Assembly: GCF_043677095.1 (NCBI RefSeq)
Contig: NZ_JBHLJR010000001.1
Span: forward strand, 434,001-498,000
Length of the DNA stretch: 64,000 nt
Direction: 5' to 3'
Source of the DNA: Natronococcus roseus
Lineage (GTDB): Archaea; Halobacteriota; Halobacteria; Halobacteriales; Natrialbaceae
Numbering within the stretch: position 1 is the first letter of the stretch; each line of letters opens with the position of its first letter. Position numbers and translations under genes: made by a program. The notes under the pieces are model-generated. The model had not been told where the DNA came from. It worked only from the letters and a program-made list of their open reading frames with translations, and ran no database searches. Shown here in pieces: positions 17,180-25,577 of the stretch.

Positions 17180-17537
17180 ATGTCTGTATACGCACCTTTT
17201 TTCGTCGGGTTCGCTCGCAGGGCTCGCTCACCGCTCTCTGCTCACGGGCGCGAAGCGCCCGCTGTTTACGGACGCGCAGCGTCCGTTCACACGGTATGCG
17301 AGATCGTTGGTCTCGCACTATTCGCATGGTCAGTGGGGCCGCCGGTCCCACTCGACTCCAACAATCTACGCTAAAAAGCCGCTCGCTCCCGTTGGTCGCT
17401 CGCGGGTGCCGTGCTTGAGCCGCACCGCAGCGGTATCGCCTTCGCCTGTACTGAATGCGAGTTCACGGCTACCGCTGAATAACGAAACCGTACTACCAAC
17501 TACTGATAGCGATTCGACGGCGTGAGGGGCCGGACGG
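17180..17537 (+). repeat. Intergenic array of short hairpins with 3-nt GNN loops
   Basis: This roughly 500-nt gap between dodecin and the second moeA has no convincing gene. Four hairpins follow one another: 17245-17261 (7 bp, loop GAA), 17268-17286 (8 bp, loop GCA), 17297-17317 (9 bp with one wobble, loop GTT) and 17332-17352 (9 bp with one wobble, loop GCC). Flanks carry repeated CGCTCGC-type words (17206-17232 and 17380-17407). A run of six T at 17197-17202 and an AT-rich stretch (17140-17180) precede the array. It may be a structured RNA or a dispersed repeat; no function can be read. Confidence 0.6.
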
Positions 17538-18806
17538 TCAGGGGTGTGACTCCCAGTCCTGGACCGCGACCGTCTCACCCTCGGCGATCCCCTCGAGCCC
17601 GTCGTCGACGACGACCCAGCCGTCGGCCAGGGCGACGCTCGAGAGCACGCCCGACCCGCTGGCTCGCGTCGGCGTCGCCGCGAACGCGGGGCCGTCCTCG
17701 CCCTCGCGCTCCTCGAGCTGGACCCGCGCGAACGTTCGGGTGCCGGGTTCGCTGGGGATCTTGCGCTCGAGGACGGCCGGCGTGGTCGGGTGGGGGTCGG
17801 GCGTCGTCCCCTCGAGCCGGCGCAGCGTTGGCCGGAGGAACTGGACGGCGTTGACGATGCAGGCGACGGGGTATCCCGGGAGCGCGAGGACGGGTGTCTC
17901 CTCGACGATTCCGAGACAGACGGGGTGGCCGGGTTTGAGTCCGACGCCGTGGACGAGCACCTCGCCGATCTCGTCGATCACTTCGGGTAGCAGGTCCCGC
18001 TCGCCCACGGAGGAGCCGCCGGTGGTGACGACGACGTCCTTCGTCAGGTCGCGCTGGATCGCCACCCGCAGCGACTCGGCGTCGTCGGTGACGACGTCCC
18101 GATAGGTCGCGTCGGCCCCCCAGCGCTCGACCATTCGCGAGACGGTGAGCCCGTTGGTCTCGATGACCTCGCCGGGCCCGGGGTCGGTCTCGACGAGCTC
18201 CTCGCCGGTCGGGATCACGCCGACGGTCGGCCGCTGGGCGACCTCGAGGCGGCCGTAGCCGACCGACCGCAACAGCCCGAGATCGGAGGGGCGCAGCCGG
18301 TGGCCGGCCTCGTACAGCCCCTCGCCTTCCGCGACGTCCTCGCCGATCGGGGCGACGTTCTCCCCTTCGGCGACGGCGTCGCCGACCTCGAGCTCGCCGA
18401 CGTCCGCGAGCTCCTCGACGTGTTCGATCATCACGACGGCGTCGGCGCCGTCGGGCAGCGCGCTGCCGGTGTGGACCCGGACGGCCGTCTCGGGACCGAC
18501 CGACCCGTCGCGGTCGCCGATCCGCAGCACCTCGGGGGATCGATCGGACGCGCCGAAGGTGTCCCCCGCTCGGACGGCGTAGCCGTCCATCGCCGCCCGT
18601 TGGTAGTGCGGGACGTTTCTCGCGGCCGTGATCGGTGCCGCCAGCACCCGCCCGTCGGCTCGCTCGAGCGATACCGTCTCTGTGCCGGTCGGCGGGTCGT
18701 CGACGTCGCTCTCGACGGCCGCCTCGGTGAGAATTCGGCGCGCCTCGTCGACGGGCGTTCGCTCCTTGAACCCCGCCTCCTTGCGCTCGCTGTCGGCTCC
18801 TTCCAT
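17538..18806 (-). CDS. moeA: Molybdopterin molybdotransferase MoeA (second copy)
   Basis: A 422-aa stand-alone MoeA. It has HYQRAAMDGYAVRAGDTFG near residue 70, VGVIPTGEELVETDPGPGE near 195, VVTTGGSSVGERDLLPE near 255 and PVLALPGYPVACIVNAVQF, then the C-terminal beta domain. It completes molybdenum or tungsten cofactor synthesis. Archaea often carry two MoeA forms, thought to serve Mo and W respectively. The other copy (12954) has an added binding domain; the tungsto-enzyme candidate AOR and its MoaD are at 54.6-56.8 kb. Start ATG 18806. Confidence 0.95.
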   Translation of the reverse strand: MEGADSERKEAGFKERTPVDEARRILTEAAVESDVDDPPTGTETVSLERADGRVLAAPITAARNVPHYQRAAMDGYAVRAGDTFGASDRSPEVLRIGDRDGSVGPETAVRVHTGSALPDGADAVVMIEHVEELADVGELEVGDAVAEGENVAPIGEDVAEGEGLYEAGHRLRPSDLGLLRSVGYGRLEVAQRPTVGVIPTGEELVETDPGPGEVIETNGLTVSRMVERWGADATYRDVVTDDAESLRVAIQRDLTKDVVVTTGGSSVGERDLLPEVIDEIGEVLVHGVGLKPGHPVCLGIVEETPVLALPGYPVACIVNAVQFLRPTLRRLEGTTPDPHPTTPAVLERKIPSEPGTRTFARVQLEEREGEDGPAFAATPTRASGSGVLSSVALADGWVVVDDGLEGIAEGETVAVQDWESHP

Positions 18807-18925
18807 ACGCTGACTCGGGTCGGCGGGACCCAAAAGGGTACGGGACGCCGCCTCGGGGTCCCGGCGCTCGCCCGGAATCGACCGCTACCGCGGGGTTTTT
18901 CGTACCCGCGTTCGAACCCACGACC

Positions 18926-19294
18926 ATGTCAACGCTGCGCGACGCGTTGCGGGACCTCTCGGACGACGTTTTCTTCGATCTGCTCGAGAGCGACGACGCG
19001 TACCTCCTCGTATTGGACGTTCCCGGCGCCACGCCGGAGTCGGTCTCCGTCTCGGTCACCGAGGAGACGATCGCCATCGAGGCGCGCCGCGAGAAGCTCG
19101 ACGACAGGGAGTACCGGTACCTCGAGGAGAACCGGCCGCTCCTGCTCGACGTCGAGCTGCCGCTCCCCGACGACGCCGCGAGCGAGACGGCGACGGCCGT
19201 CGAACGCGGCGTCCTCGAGCTGACCGTTCCGAAGCGCCCGGCGGACGGCGGCGAGACGCCACTGGATTCTGTCGAGCGCGAGAACGCGGGGTGA
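18926..19294 (+). CDS. Hsp20/alpha-crystallin family small heat shock protein
   Basis: A 122-aa small heat-shock-like protein. The alpha-crystallin core is seen in YLLVLDVPGATPESVSVSVT, TIAIEARREKLDD and the C-terminal strand VERGVLELTVPKR, with the usual LxV motif (LTV). The N-terminal arm is short (SDDVFFDLLESDDAY). It would act as an ATP-independent holdase in the cytoplasm. Its TGA stop is followed in the same frame by the conserved AarF coding sequence; see that entry. Confidence 0.9.
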   Translation: MSTLRDALRDLSDDVFFDLLESDDAYLLVLDVPGATPESVSVSVTEETIAIEARREKLDDREYRYLEENRPLLLDVELPLPDDAASETATAVERGVLELTVPKRPADGGETPLDSVERENAG

Positions 19295-19300
19295 CCGAGG

Positions 19301-20968
19301 CTGGCAACACTCCGCGCGTACCGCCGGTTCGTCGTCGTCGCCTGGCAGTTCCTGCCGCTTTTGATCGCGTACGCCCGCGATCGCCGCCGGTTCCTGCTGT
19401 TCGGCCGACGTCGACGGGTCGACCCGGAGACGCGACGACGCCGCGCACAGACCCTGCTCGAGTCGCTACTGACTCTCGGACCGACGTTCATCAAGCTCGG
19501 CCAGCTCCTGTCGACCCGGCCCGACGTCCTGCCCCCGGAGTACATCGAGGAACTGGCCGCCCTGCAAGACGAGGTGCCGCCGGCCGACTGGCCCGAAGCC
19601 AAACAGGTTCTCGAGGACGAACTCGGCCCGCTCGAGGAGCGCTTCGCGGAGTTCGACACCGAGGCGATCAGCGGGGCGAGCCTCGGTCAGGTCTACCGCG
19701 CGCGGGTCGACGGCGATCCCGTCGCGGTGAAGATCCGTCGTCCGGAGATCGAGTCGCTGGTCGAGGCCGACCTGCGGGTCATCCGCTGGTCGCTGCCGCT
19801 TCTGTTGTACTTCGTCGACGAGTCCCGATCGTTCTCGCTCGAGAATCTCGCCGACGAGTTCGCGAAGACGATCCGCGAGGAGATGGACTACGAGCGAGAG
19901 GCGGCGATGCTGACCGAGATCCGCTCGAACTTCGCGAGCGACGACCGGATCCGTATTCCCGAGGTCCTCGAGAGCCACTCCGGGTCGCGCGTGCTCACGA
20001 TGGAGTACGTTCCGGGGACGAAGATCAACGACGTCGAGGCGCTCGATCGGAAGGGGATCGACCGGAGCCAGGTCGCGGAGACCCTCCAGCGGGCGTACCT
20101 ACAGATGATCATCGACGACGGCGTCTTCCACGCCGACCCCCACCCCGGCAACCTCGCGGTGACCGACGACGGGGCGATCATCTTCTACGACTTCGGGATG
20201 TCCGGCCGGGTCGACGAGTTCGTCCAGGGGAAGATCGTCGAGTTCTACGTCGCCGTCGCCAACCAGGATATCGACGCCATCCTGGACGCGCTGATCGAGG
20301 TCGGCACCCTGAGTCCCGACGCCGACCGGGCGGTGATGGCCGAGGTGATGGAGCTCGCGATCCAGGACGCCCGCGGACAGGAAATCGAGCAGTATCGCGT
20401 CCAGCAGATCGTCGGCCAGATCGAGGACTCGATCTACGAGTTCCCGTTCCGGCTGCCGAAGAACCTCGCGCTCGTTCTGCGGGTTGCGACCGTCGTCGAG
20501 GGGGTCTGTGTCACACTCGACGAGAACTTCGACTTCATCGACACCGCGACGGACTACCTGACCGAACAGGGCTACCGCGAAGAGTCCATCCGTCAGTACG
20601 CCGAACAGACGGGTCGCCAGCTCCGCGAGTCCGGCGAGTCGCTGACTCGACTCGCGCCCAAAACCGAGCGCACGCTGGACCGACTCGACCGGGACAACCT
20701 CTACGTTCGGATCGGCGTCGAGGACTCGGAGGGCGTCTTCGACAAGCTCGCGAAGCGACTCGTCTACGGCATGTTGCTGACGATGTCGCTGTTCTCGATG
20801 GGCGTGCTGTACGCGCTGGGGGCGCCGGAGGCGTCGATCGTCGCCGCCGTCCTCTCGGCGGTGCTGTTCGTCCAGCTCTACCGGTCGTTCCGCGAGGGTG
20901 GCGGGACGCTGCAGGCGAAGCCGCAGTTCACCCGCCAGAACCTCCGCCAGCGTCGACGCGAGGAGTGA
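19301..20968 (+). CDS. AarF/UbiB/ABC1 family atypical kinase
   Basis: A roughly 555-aa protein of the UbiB/ABC1 protein-kinase-like family, linked to isoprenoid quinone metabolism and lipid homeostasis. Motifs: LGPTFIKLGQLLSTRPD (KxGQ), SGASLGQVYRARV (A-rich loop), VAVKIRRP, HADPHPGNLAV and YDFGMSGRV, plus two C-terminal membrane helices. Conserved N-terminal sequence (ATLRAYRRFVVVAWQFLPLL) begins right after the Hsp20 TGA in the same frame, before the first usual start codon (TTG 19361). I place the start at CTG 19301; alternatively GTG 19291, overlapping the Hsp20 stop, is the old start and one extra base has shifted it. Confidence 0.88.
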   Translation: MATLRAYRRFVVVAWQFLPLLIAYARDRRRFLLFGRRRRVDPETRRRRAQTLLESLLTLGPTFIKLGQLLSTRPDVLPPEYIEELAALQDEVPPADWPEAKQVLEDELGPLEERFAEFDTEAISGASLGQVYRARVDGDPVAVKIRRPEIESLVEADLRVIRWSLPLLLYFVDESRSFSLENLADEFAKTIREEMDYEREAAMLTEIRSNFASDDRIRIPEVLESHSGSRVLTMEYVPGTKINDVEALDRKGIDRSQVAETLQRAYLQMIIDDGVFHADPHPGNLAVTDDGAIIFYDFGMSGRVDEFVQGKIVEFYVAVANQDIDAILDALIEVGTLSPDADRAVMAEVMELAIQDARGQEIEQYRVQQIVGQIEDSIYEFPFRLPKNLALVLRVATVVEGVCVTLDENFDFIDTATDYLTEQGYREESIRQYAEQTGRQLRESGESLTRLAPKTERTLDRLDRDNLYVRIGVEDSEGVFDKLAKRLVYGMLLTMSLFSMGVLYALGAPEASIVAAVLSAVLFVQLYRSFREGGGTLQAKPQFTRQNLRQRRREE

Positions 20969-21025
20969 GGCGGACGCGGTCGCCGCCACTACAACCTTCT
21001 TTCCGCTGGCCGCCGAGACCTACCT

Positions 21026-22093
21026 ATGAGCTATGATCGGATCGCCGACCTGTCGCTGACGATCGACGACGTCTCGATGGCCCGCCTCGAGCGCGAGACC
21101 TCGAGCGGGTTCACCCGCGTCACCACCGAGTTCTCGTTCGAGGGGCCCGGGCCCGAGGGCGAGCCCGTCGAGGGACGAGGCGAGGACGTCACCTACGAGA
21201 CCGAGGACCACGACGCACTCGCCGAGAGCGGGTTGCCCGATCTCACGGGCGAGTACACGATCGACTCCCTCTCGAGCCGACTCGCCGACCTCGATCTCTT
21301 TCCCGCGGGCGCGCCCGATCGCGAGGTGTTCCGGAACTACCGCCAGTGGGGGCTCGAGGCCGCCGCGCTCGACCTCGCGCTCCGCCAGGCCGGGACGGAT
21401 CTGGCGTCGCGACTCGAGACCGAGTACGAGCCCGTCCGCTTCGTCGCCAGCACGCGACTCGGCGACGACCCTTCCACTGATCGGGTCGAGGCACTGCGCG
21501 AGGCGGTTCCGGGTCTCGAGTTGAAGCTCGATCCGACTCCCGAGTGGGACGCCGCGCTGGTCGAGGAGCTGGCGGCGATCGACGCCGTCCGCATCCTCGA
21601 CCTGAAGGGCCAGTACAGCGGCACCGAGGTCGACGTCGAGGTCAGCCCGGAACTGTACGAACGCCTGATCGAGGGCTTTCCGGACGCCGTGCTCGAGGAC
21701 CCCGCGCTCGAGGCAGGTACAGAAGAGCTGTTCGAGGACGAGGCCGTTCGCTCGCGAACCTCCTGGGACGCACCGATTCACGGCCTCGAGGACGTCCAAG
21801 AGCTGCCCTGGGAGCCCGAGTGGCTCAACATCAAACCCTCCCGCTTTGGCTCGCTCGAGTCGCTGCTCGAGACGATCGACTACTGCCAGGAACGCGGGAT
21901 GACGCTGTACGGCGGCGGGCAGTTCGAACTCGGCGTCGGGCGGGGACAGCTCCAGGCGCTGGCCTCGGTGTTCTACCCCGACACGCCCAACGACGTCGCG
22001 CCGGGCGCGTACAACGATCCCGAGGTGACCGGCGAGTTGCCCGCGAGTCCGCTCGAGCCGCCCGCCGATCTCGAGGGCTTTCGCTGGTCCTGA
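21026..22093 (+). CDS. Enolase-superfamily-like protein
   Basis: A 355-aa protein that resembles the enolase/mandelate-racemase superfamily as found in haloarchaea, with an N-terminal capping region and a C-terminal barrel. Possible barrel lysines and acid residues are in RILDLKGQY, PDAVLEDPALE, WLNIKPSRFGS and TLYGGGQFELGVGRGQ. The full catalytic set cannot be confirmed by eye, so it may be a muconate/o-succinylbenzoate-like cyclase or a non-enzymatic relative. Single gene, ATG 21026. Confidence 0.72.
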   Translation: MSYDRIADLSLTIDDVSMARLERETSSGFTRVTTEFSFEGPGPEGEPVEGRGEDVTYETEDHDALAESGLPDLTGEYTIDSLSSRLADLDLFPAGAPDREVFRNYRQWGLEAAALDLALRQAGTDLASRLETEYEPVRFVASTRLGDDPSTDRVEALREAVPGLELKLDPTPEWDAALVEELAAIDAVRILDLKGQYSGTEVDVEVSPELYERLIEGFPDAVLEDPALEAGTEELFEDEAVRSRTSWDAPIHGLEDVQELPWEPEWLNIKPSRFGSLESLLETIDYCQERGMTLYGGGQFELGVGRGQLQALASVFYPDTPNDVAPGAYNDPEVTGELPASPLEPPADLEGFRWS

Positions 22094-22173
22094 GGCGACG
22101 AGGAAGGGCTCGGTTCGCCTGTTCTCCACCGGATTCCGTCCGGATCTGCTGAAATAGCCGATCTCCGAACAGC

Positions 22174-22227
22174 CGGTAGTTTTACTACCGTCTGTAAAGT
22201 ACGCTTTACTGTAAAAGATGCTTTACA
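22174..22227 (+). promoter_or_regulatory. Three consecutive palindromes: operator/promoter of the DUF2178-XRE operon
   Basis: Three inverted repeats fill the 54 nt before the ATG at 22229. They are CGGTAGT-TTT-ACTACCG (22174-22190), GTAAAG-TACG-CTTTAC (22194-22209) and TGTAAA-AGATGC-TTTACA (22210-22227), the last ending one base before the start codon. The two GTAAA/TTTAC palindromes look like paired sites for one dimeric repressor, presumably the XRE protein encoded second in the operon. Confidence 0.75.
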
Positions 22228-22228
22228 C

Positions 22229-22648
22229 ATGAACATCACCCGCAACTCGGTCAGTATCGGCAAGCGGGCGTACGAACGGACTGTCTGGATACTGGTGGGT
22301 CTCGGCTGTCTCGGCCTCTGGTCGGGAATCTACCTCGATGCGCAACTCGCCGGAACGATCACCTACCTCGTGGCAGCCTGGGCCGCGATGGGGCTCGCGT
22401 TCGGCTTACCGCGCGTTACCGAGACTAAATTGTCCGACGAACGCGACGAAGCACATCACAACCGCGCCAGCGGTCTCATGTTTTCGATCGCGGCGATCGC
22501 AACGGTCAGCGTCGTTCCGGCGCTCTACGTTCTCGACGCCGGCGGATACTTTACCATCACGTCGACGATGTGGGGCGGGATCTACGTTCTGTCGGCTCTC
22601 GCGCTCCTCTACGGGCTCTGCTACGGAATCGTACTCTGGCGCAACTAA
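22229..22648 (+). CDS. DUF2178-like four-helix membrane protein
   Basis: A 139-aa membrane protein with four predicted helices in two pairs (about residues 20-37, 42-60, 83-105, 113-135) and a polar loop DERDEAHHNRASG between the pairs. It resembles DUF2178-type proteins that are commonly encoded next to a small XRE regulator. Function is unknown; such pairs behave like self-regulated membrane-stress or metal-response units. It starts directly after operator-like palindromes and is followed after 6 nt by the regulator gene. Confidence 0.8.
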   Translation: MNITRNSVSIGKRAYERTVWILVGLGCLGLWSGIYLDAQLAGTITYLVAAWAAMGLAFGLPRVTETKLSDERDEAHHNRASGLMFSIAAIATVSVVPALYVLDAGGYFTITSTMWGGIYVLSALALLYGLCYGIVLWRN

Positions 22649-22654
22649 CGATCT

Positions 22655-22858
22655 ATGGAAAATCAAGTTACGAAGCGTCGGGAAGAACGCGAGTTGAGCC
22701 AAGGTGAACTTGCCAAAGCTGTCGGCGTGACCCGGCAGACTATCAACTCGATCGAGCGCGAACGGTACGATCCATCGCTGGAACTGGCCTTCAAGCTGGC
22801 GGCGTACTTCGACTGTCGCGTCGACGATCTGTTCGATCCGGACCTCGGCGGCGAGTAA
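22655..22858 (+). CDS. Small XRE-family transcriptional regulator
   Basis: A 67-aa protein that is almost only a helix-turn-helix of the Cro/C1 family: LSQGELAKAVGVTRQTINSI followed by ERERYDPSLELAFKLAAYF and the typical end VDDLFDPDLGGE. It most closely resembles the YozG/Xre-like repressors paired with DUF2178 proteins. It very likely binds the GTAAAG/CTTTAC palindromes in front of its operon. ATG 22655, 6 nt after the membrane protein stop. Confidence 0.92.
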   Translation: MENQVTKRREERELSQGELAKAVGVTRQTINSIERERYDPSLELAFKLAAYFDCRVDDLFDPDLGGE

Positions 22859-22917
22859 CCCGATACGCCCCTCGCGAACGCCGGAGTCGCAGAGAGCGCT
22901 CCGGGGCCTCCGGCCTC

Positions 22918-23303
22918 GGGCCGACACTGGATCGATTCGCTTCGTCCCGATCGTCGGTACGAGCGAGGCTTTCCTCGGAATCCCTCGTTCTGGTGATCGA
23001 GGTGATCGAGTCGGGCCCGAGCAGTTCGCACACGAGCACGACGAGGGGATTGTTCTCTCCAGGTCCCGCGAGTGCCGTCTCTTCGGGAGAGGTACCCGCT
23101 GCCGGTGGTCTATCGAGAACGGAAGGCACGACTTCGCGTTCGAGTGTGTACTCTTCGGGCGGAACCCGCCTGTAGCCGCCCGATTCGTCGACGAAGACCG
23201 TCCAGTCGGACACGCCACCGGTTGCTTCGACCGTCACGTCGACGGTCCGTGGGCTGTCCGCACCGTCCGAACGCCCACCGGTTACAGAGATTCGAGGAGA
23301 AAG
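22918..23303 (-). pseudogene. Possible decayed gene
   Basis: Between the XRE gene and the multicopper oxidase lie about 470 nt without an intact gene. On the minus strand a protein-like stretch can be read without a start codon: VDVTVEATGGVSDWTVFVDE, YRRVPPEEYTLEREVVPSVL, then NPLVVLVCELLGPDSITSIT and a deteriorating Arg-rich tail. It may be the remains of a secreted-type haloarchaeal protein. Its 5' side ends at the hairpin at 23304-23323. This is a weak call. Confidence 0.25.
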
Positions 23304-23323
23304 CTCACGACCTCAGTCGTGGG
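23304..23323 (+). repeat. Hairpin resembling a haloarchaeal IS200/IS605 (IS1341-type) right end
   Basis: The sequence CTCACGAC-CTCA-GTCGTGGG forms an 8-bp stem with one wobble pair and a 4-nt loop. From memory, many haloarchaeal tnpB-only IS1341-type elements end in a hairpin very close to CCCACGAC-TTCA-GTCGTGGG. No tnpB remains beside it, so this would be a solo end or a footprint. It lies six bases past the 3' end of the multicopper oxidase gene and could also act as its terminator. Confidence 0.4.
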
Positions 23324-23329
23324 AGGAAG

Positions 23330-25294
23330 TCAGCCGCCGTGGCTCTCGTGGGTGTGGTCGTCGCCGTCCTCGGTCGTCGATTCTGTCTCGCCGTCTGCCG
23401 ACGTGTCGTCGCCGTCCCCCTCCTCACCGGCTGATCGGGGACCGACCTCGAGCGGACGCATCATGTCGTGATCTTCGTGCTCGAGCATGTGGCAGTGCCA
23501 CATGTACTCTCCCGTCTGATCGGTGAACAGCCCCTCGTACTCCCCGAAGTGGGCGATGATGTGAACGACTTCCGCAGGGTCGACGGTCACGACGTCGTTC
23601 CAGCCCAGTTCGTACGGCTCAGGGCTTTCGAGTGCGTCGAGATCGATCGTGTCCTCGTCCGGATCGTAGTCGCCAACCGGCTGTCGCCCGAGCACTTGGA
23701 AGTGGACGAGGTGGAGATGGACCGGGTGGGACATGCTGGTGTGGTTCGCCAGACTCCAGATTTCGGTGTCGCCGAGCGTCGGCGTCTCAGTAGTCGGGCC
23801 CATCATCGGGATGCCGGATGGTTCGTCCGCCGTGCCAAGCAAATGAAGCGCCCGGTCGTCCTCGTCGGTGTCGTGTGCGAGCGTCAGATACCGCTCGGTA
23901 TCGACCGACTCGACGGGAAGTTCGGGAACCTGGGTCAGTTCACTCGGGAGGAAGCCGACGTCCGCGTCGTGCTCCTCGGTGTTCGTACTGCTCTCGCCGT
24001 CCGTGTCGTTCGATTCGGAATCGGCAACCTCTACGAGCATCACCTCGTGGAGCGGGACGACGTCGTCGCTTTCGTCACCGTCGTCATCGTCACCGCCGTC
24101 ACCGCGATACATCGCAGGCGCGTCGTTGTGCAACAGCACCGTCTCGCCGGCGTAGTCGGAGAAATCGACGACGACGTCGGCCCGTTGGCTCGAACCGAGC
24201 TCGAGCCGGTCCTCGAGTTCGACCGGTTCCGGGAGGAGTCCCCCGTCGTTTCCGATCAGGACGAACGGAGGGCCGTCGGCTCCCGTTTCGTCCGCCGATT
24301 CGTCGTACTCTACGAGCTCGAGACGGTAGAACCGACTGTTCGACGCATTGAGAATCCGAAGTCGGTAGGGACGGGGTTCTACCGACAGCCGGGGCCAGGC
24401 TTTCCCGTTGACGACCGGCGTATCGCCGTAGAACTCCGGTACGACAGTTGGGTCGGGGTGGGAGTCGTCGCTGCCGCCTTGCTCGTCCGCCACGGCCGCC
24501 GGGTAAAACAGCGAGCCGTCCTCTTCGAAGCTCCGATCCTGGATGGCGAGTGGAATCTCGTACTCGCCGTCCGGGAGGTCGAGCCCCCGTTCGTGGTCGT
24601 TTCGAAGGAGGTAAAACCCCGCCAAACCGGCGTAGGCGTTGAGACGCGTGATCCCCTTCGCGTGGTCGTGGTACCACATCGTCGATGGGGGCTGCTCGTT
24701 GGCGTAGTAGTAATCCTTCTGCTCGAAGGCGGGCCCCGTCTCCTCGAAATCACGGGTAAACCAGGCCTGTGCGTTCCCGTCGCTCTCGGCCTCGACGTTG
24801 CCTCCGTGGAGGTGCGTTACGGTGTGGACGCCCGACGTATCGTACGGAACCACGTCGGCGTGCAGGGTCGTATCGACGGGCAGGAGGTGTTCGTCCGGCA
24901 GGTCGTTTTTCCACCGAACGTAGATCGGCTCACCCTGTTCGGCCTCGATCGTCGGTCCGGGATACTGGCCGTCGTACCCCCAGACGGTCGTCGGCGGCAG
25001 GTCGCTGTGAAGTCGCTGCTCGACCTCTCGCATCTCTACCTCGTAGTAGGGCTGTCCCTCCTTCGTCCCCGACGGCTCGAGAACTTCCGGGCGGGGAACC
25101 TCGTCGGCCCACTTCTCGAGTTCGGGTGAGGAGTGGTCGATGATCGTTGCTCCCGTCTCCGCTACGTCCTCCGACGACGGCTCTGGATCGTCCATCGTAC
25201 ACCCCGCAAACGCTGAAACCCCCGCGACACCAGTTGCAAGGATCAGTTTGCGCCGCGATAGCTCCCGTTCGGGACGCCCGGTGGAAAGGGGCAT
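23330..25294 (-). CDS. Multicopper oxidase, Tat-exported lipoprotein (CotA/laccase-like)
   Basis: A 654-aa multicopper oxidase with three cupredoxin domains. Copper ligands are in VTHLHGGN, TMWYHDHAKGITR, HPVHLHLVHFQVLG and MWHCHMLEHEDHDMMRP. The N-terminus has a twin-arginine signal (LSRRKLILATGV) followed by FAGC, a lipobox, so it is exported folded and anchored by lipid outside the cell. The C-terminus is an acidic, His-containing tail. It may oxidise Cu(I) or phenols/bilirubin; laccase LccA of Haloferax volcanii is a known relative. Start ATG 25294. Confidence 0.93.
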   Translation of the reverse strand: MPLSTGRPERELSRRKLILATGVAGVSAFAGCTMDDPEPSSEDVAETGATIIDHSSPELEKWADEVPRPEVLEPSGTKEGQPYYEVEMREVEQRLHSDLPPTTVWGYDGQYPGPTIEAEQGEPIYVRWKNDLPDEHLLPVDTTLHADVVPYDTSGVHTVTHLHGGNVEAESDGNAQAWFTRDFEETGPAFEQKDYYYANEQPPSTMWYHDHAKGITRLNAYAGLAGFYLLRNDHERGLDLPDGEYEIPLAIQDRSFEEDGSLFYPAAVADEQGGSDDSHPDPTVVPEFYGDTPVVNGKAWPRLSVEPRPYRLRILNASNSRFYRLELVEYDESADETGADGPPFVLIGNDGGLLPEPVELEDRLELGSSQRADVVVDFSDYAGETVLLHNDAPAMYRGDGGDDDDGDESDDVVPLHEVMLVEVADSESNDTDGESSTNTEEHDADVGFLPSELTQVPELPVESVDTERYLTLAHDTDEDDRALHLLGTADEPSGIPMMGPTTETPTLGDTEIWSLANHTSMSHPVHLHLVHFQVLGRQPVGDYDPDEDTIDLDALESPEPYELGWNDVVTVDPAEVVHIIAHFGEYEGLFTDQTGEYMWHCHMLEHEDHDMMRPLEVGPRSAGEEGDGDDTSADGETESTTEDGDDHTHESHGG

Positions 25295-25318
25295 AACATA
25301 CGGTGGTAAGAAAGCCCC

Positions 25319-25326
25319 CAATATAC
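25319..25326 (-). promoter_or_regulatory. TATA box of the multicopper oxidase gene
   Basis: On the minus strand GTATATTG is centred about 28 nt before ATG 25294. This spacing fits a leaderless promoter and supports the chosen start over the longer open frame to 25369. Confidence 0.6.
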
Positions 25327-25577
25327 AGGGATTGACCGTTCCTACGGCGCTGGAATCGAAGCCGAACACGTTACCGGGCGATAATTCGACGTTCGTCCGA
25401 ACCGAGGCTTCGACGATCGATCACGTGCCGAGCAACTGTACGGGTGGGAGAGAGACGAATCGGTGCTTCAGCCCCGTCGATCGACACTTGCTTGGGCCTC
25501 GTCCCCGCCCGATTCTCGAGGCCGACGGTCCGGCCGAACCACCAACCCGTATTACCCGCTCCCGCCAACCCCCGTAC

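Noticed and set aside
17180..17374. A 64-codon frame through the hairpin array
   Set aside because: The frame simply reads through palindromes; composition is unlike haloarchaeal proteins and no start context or family is evident.
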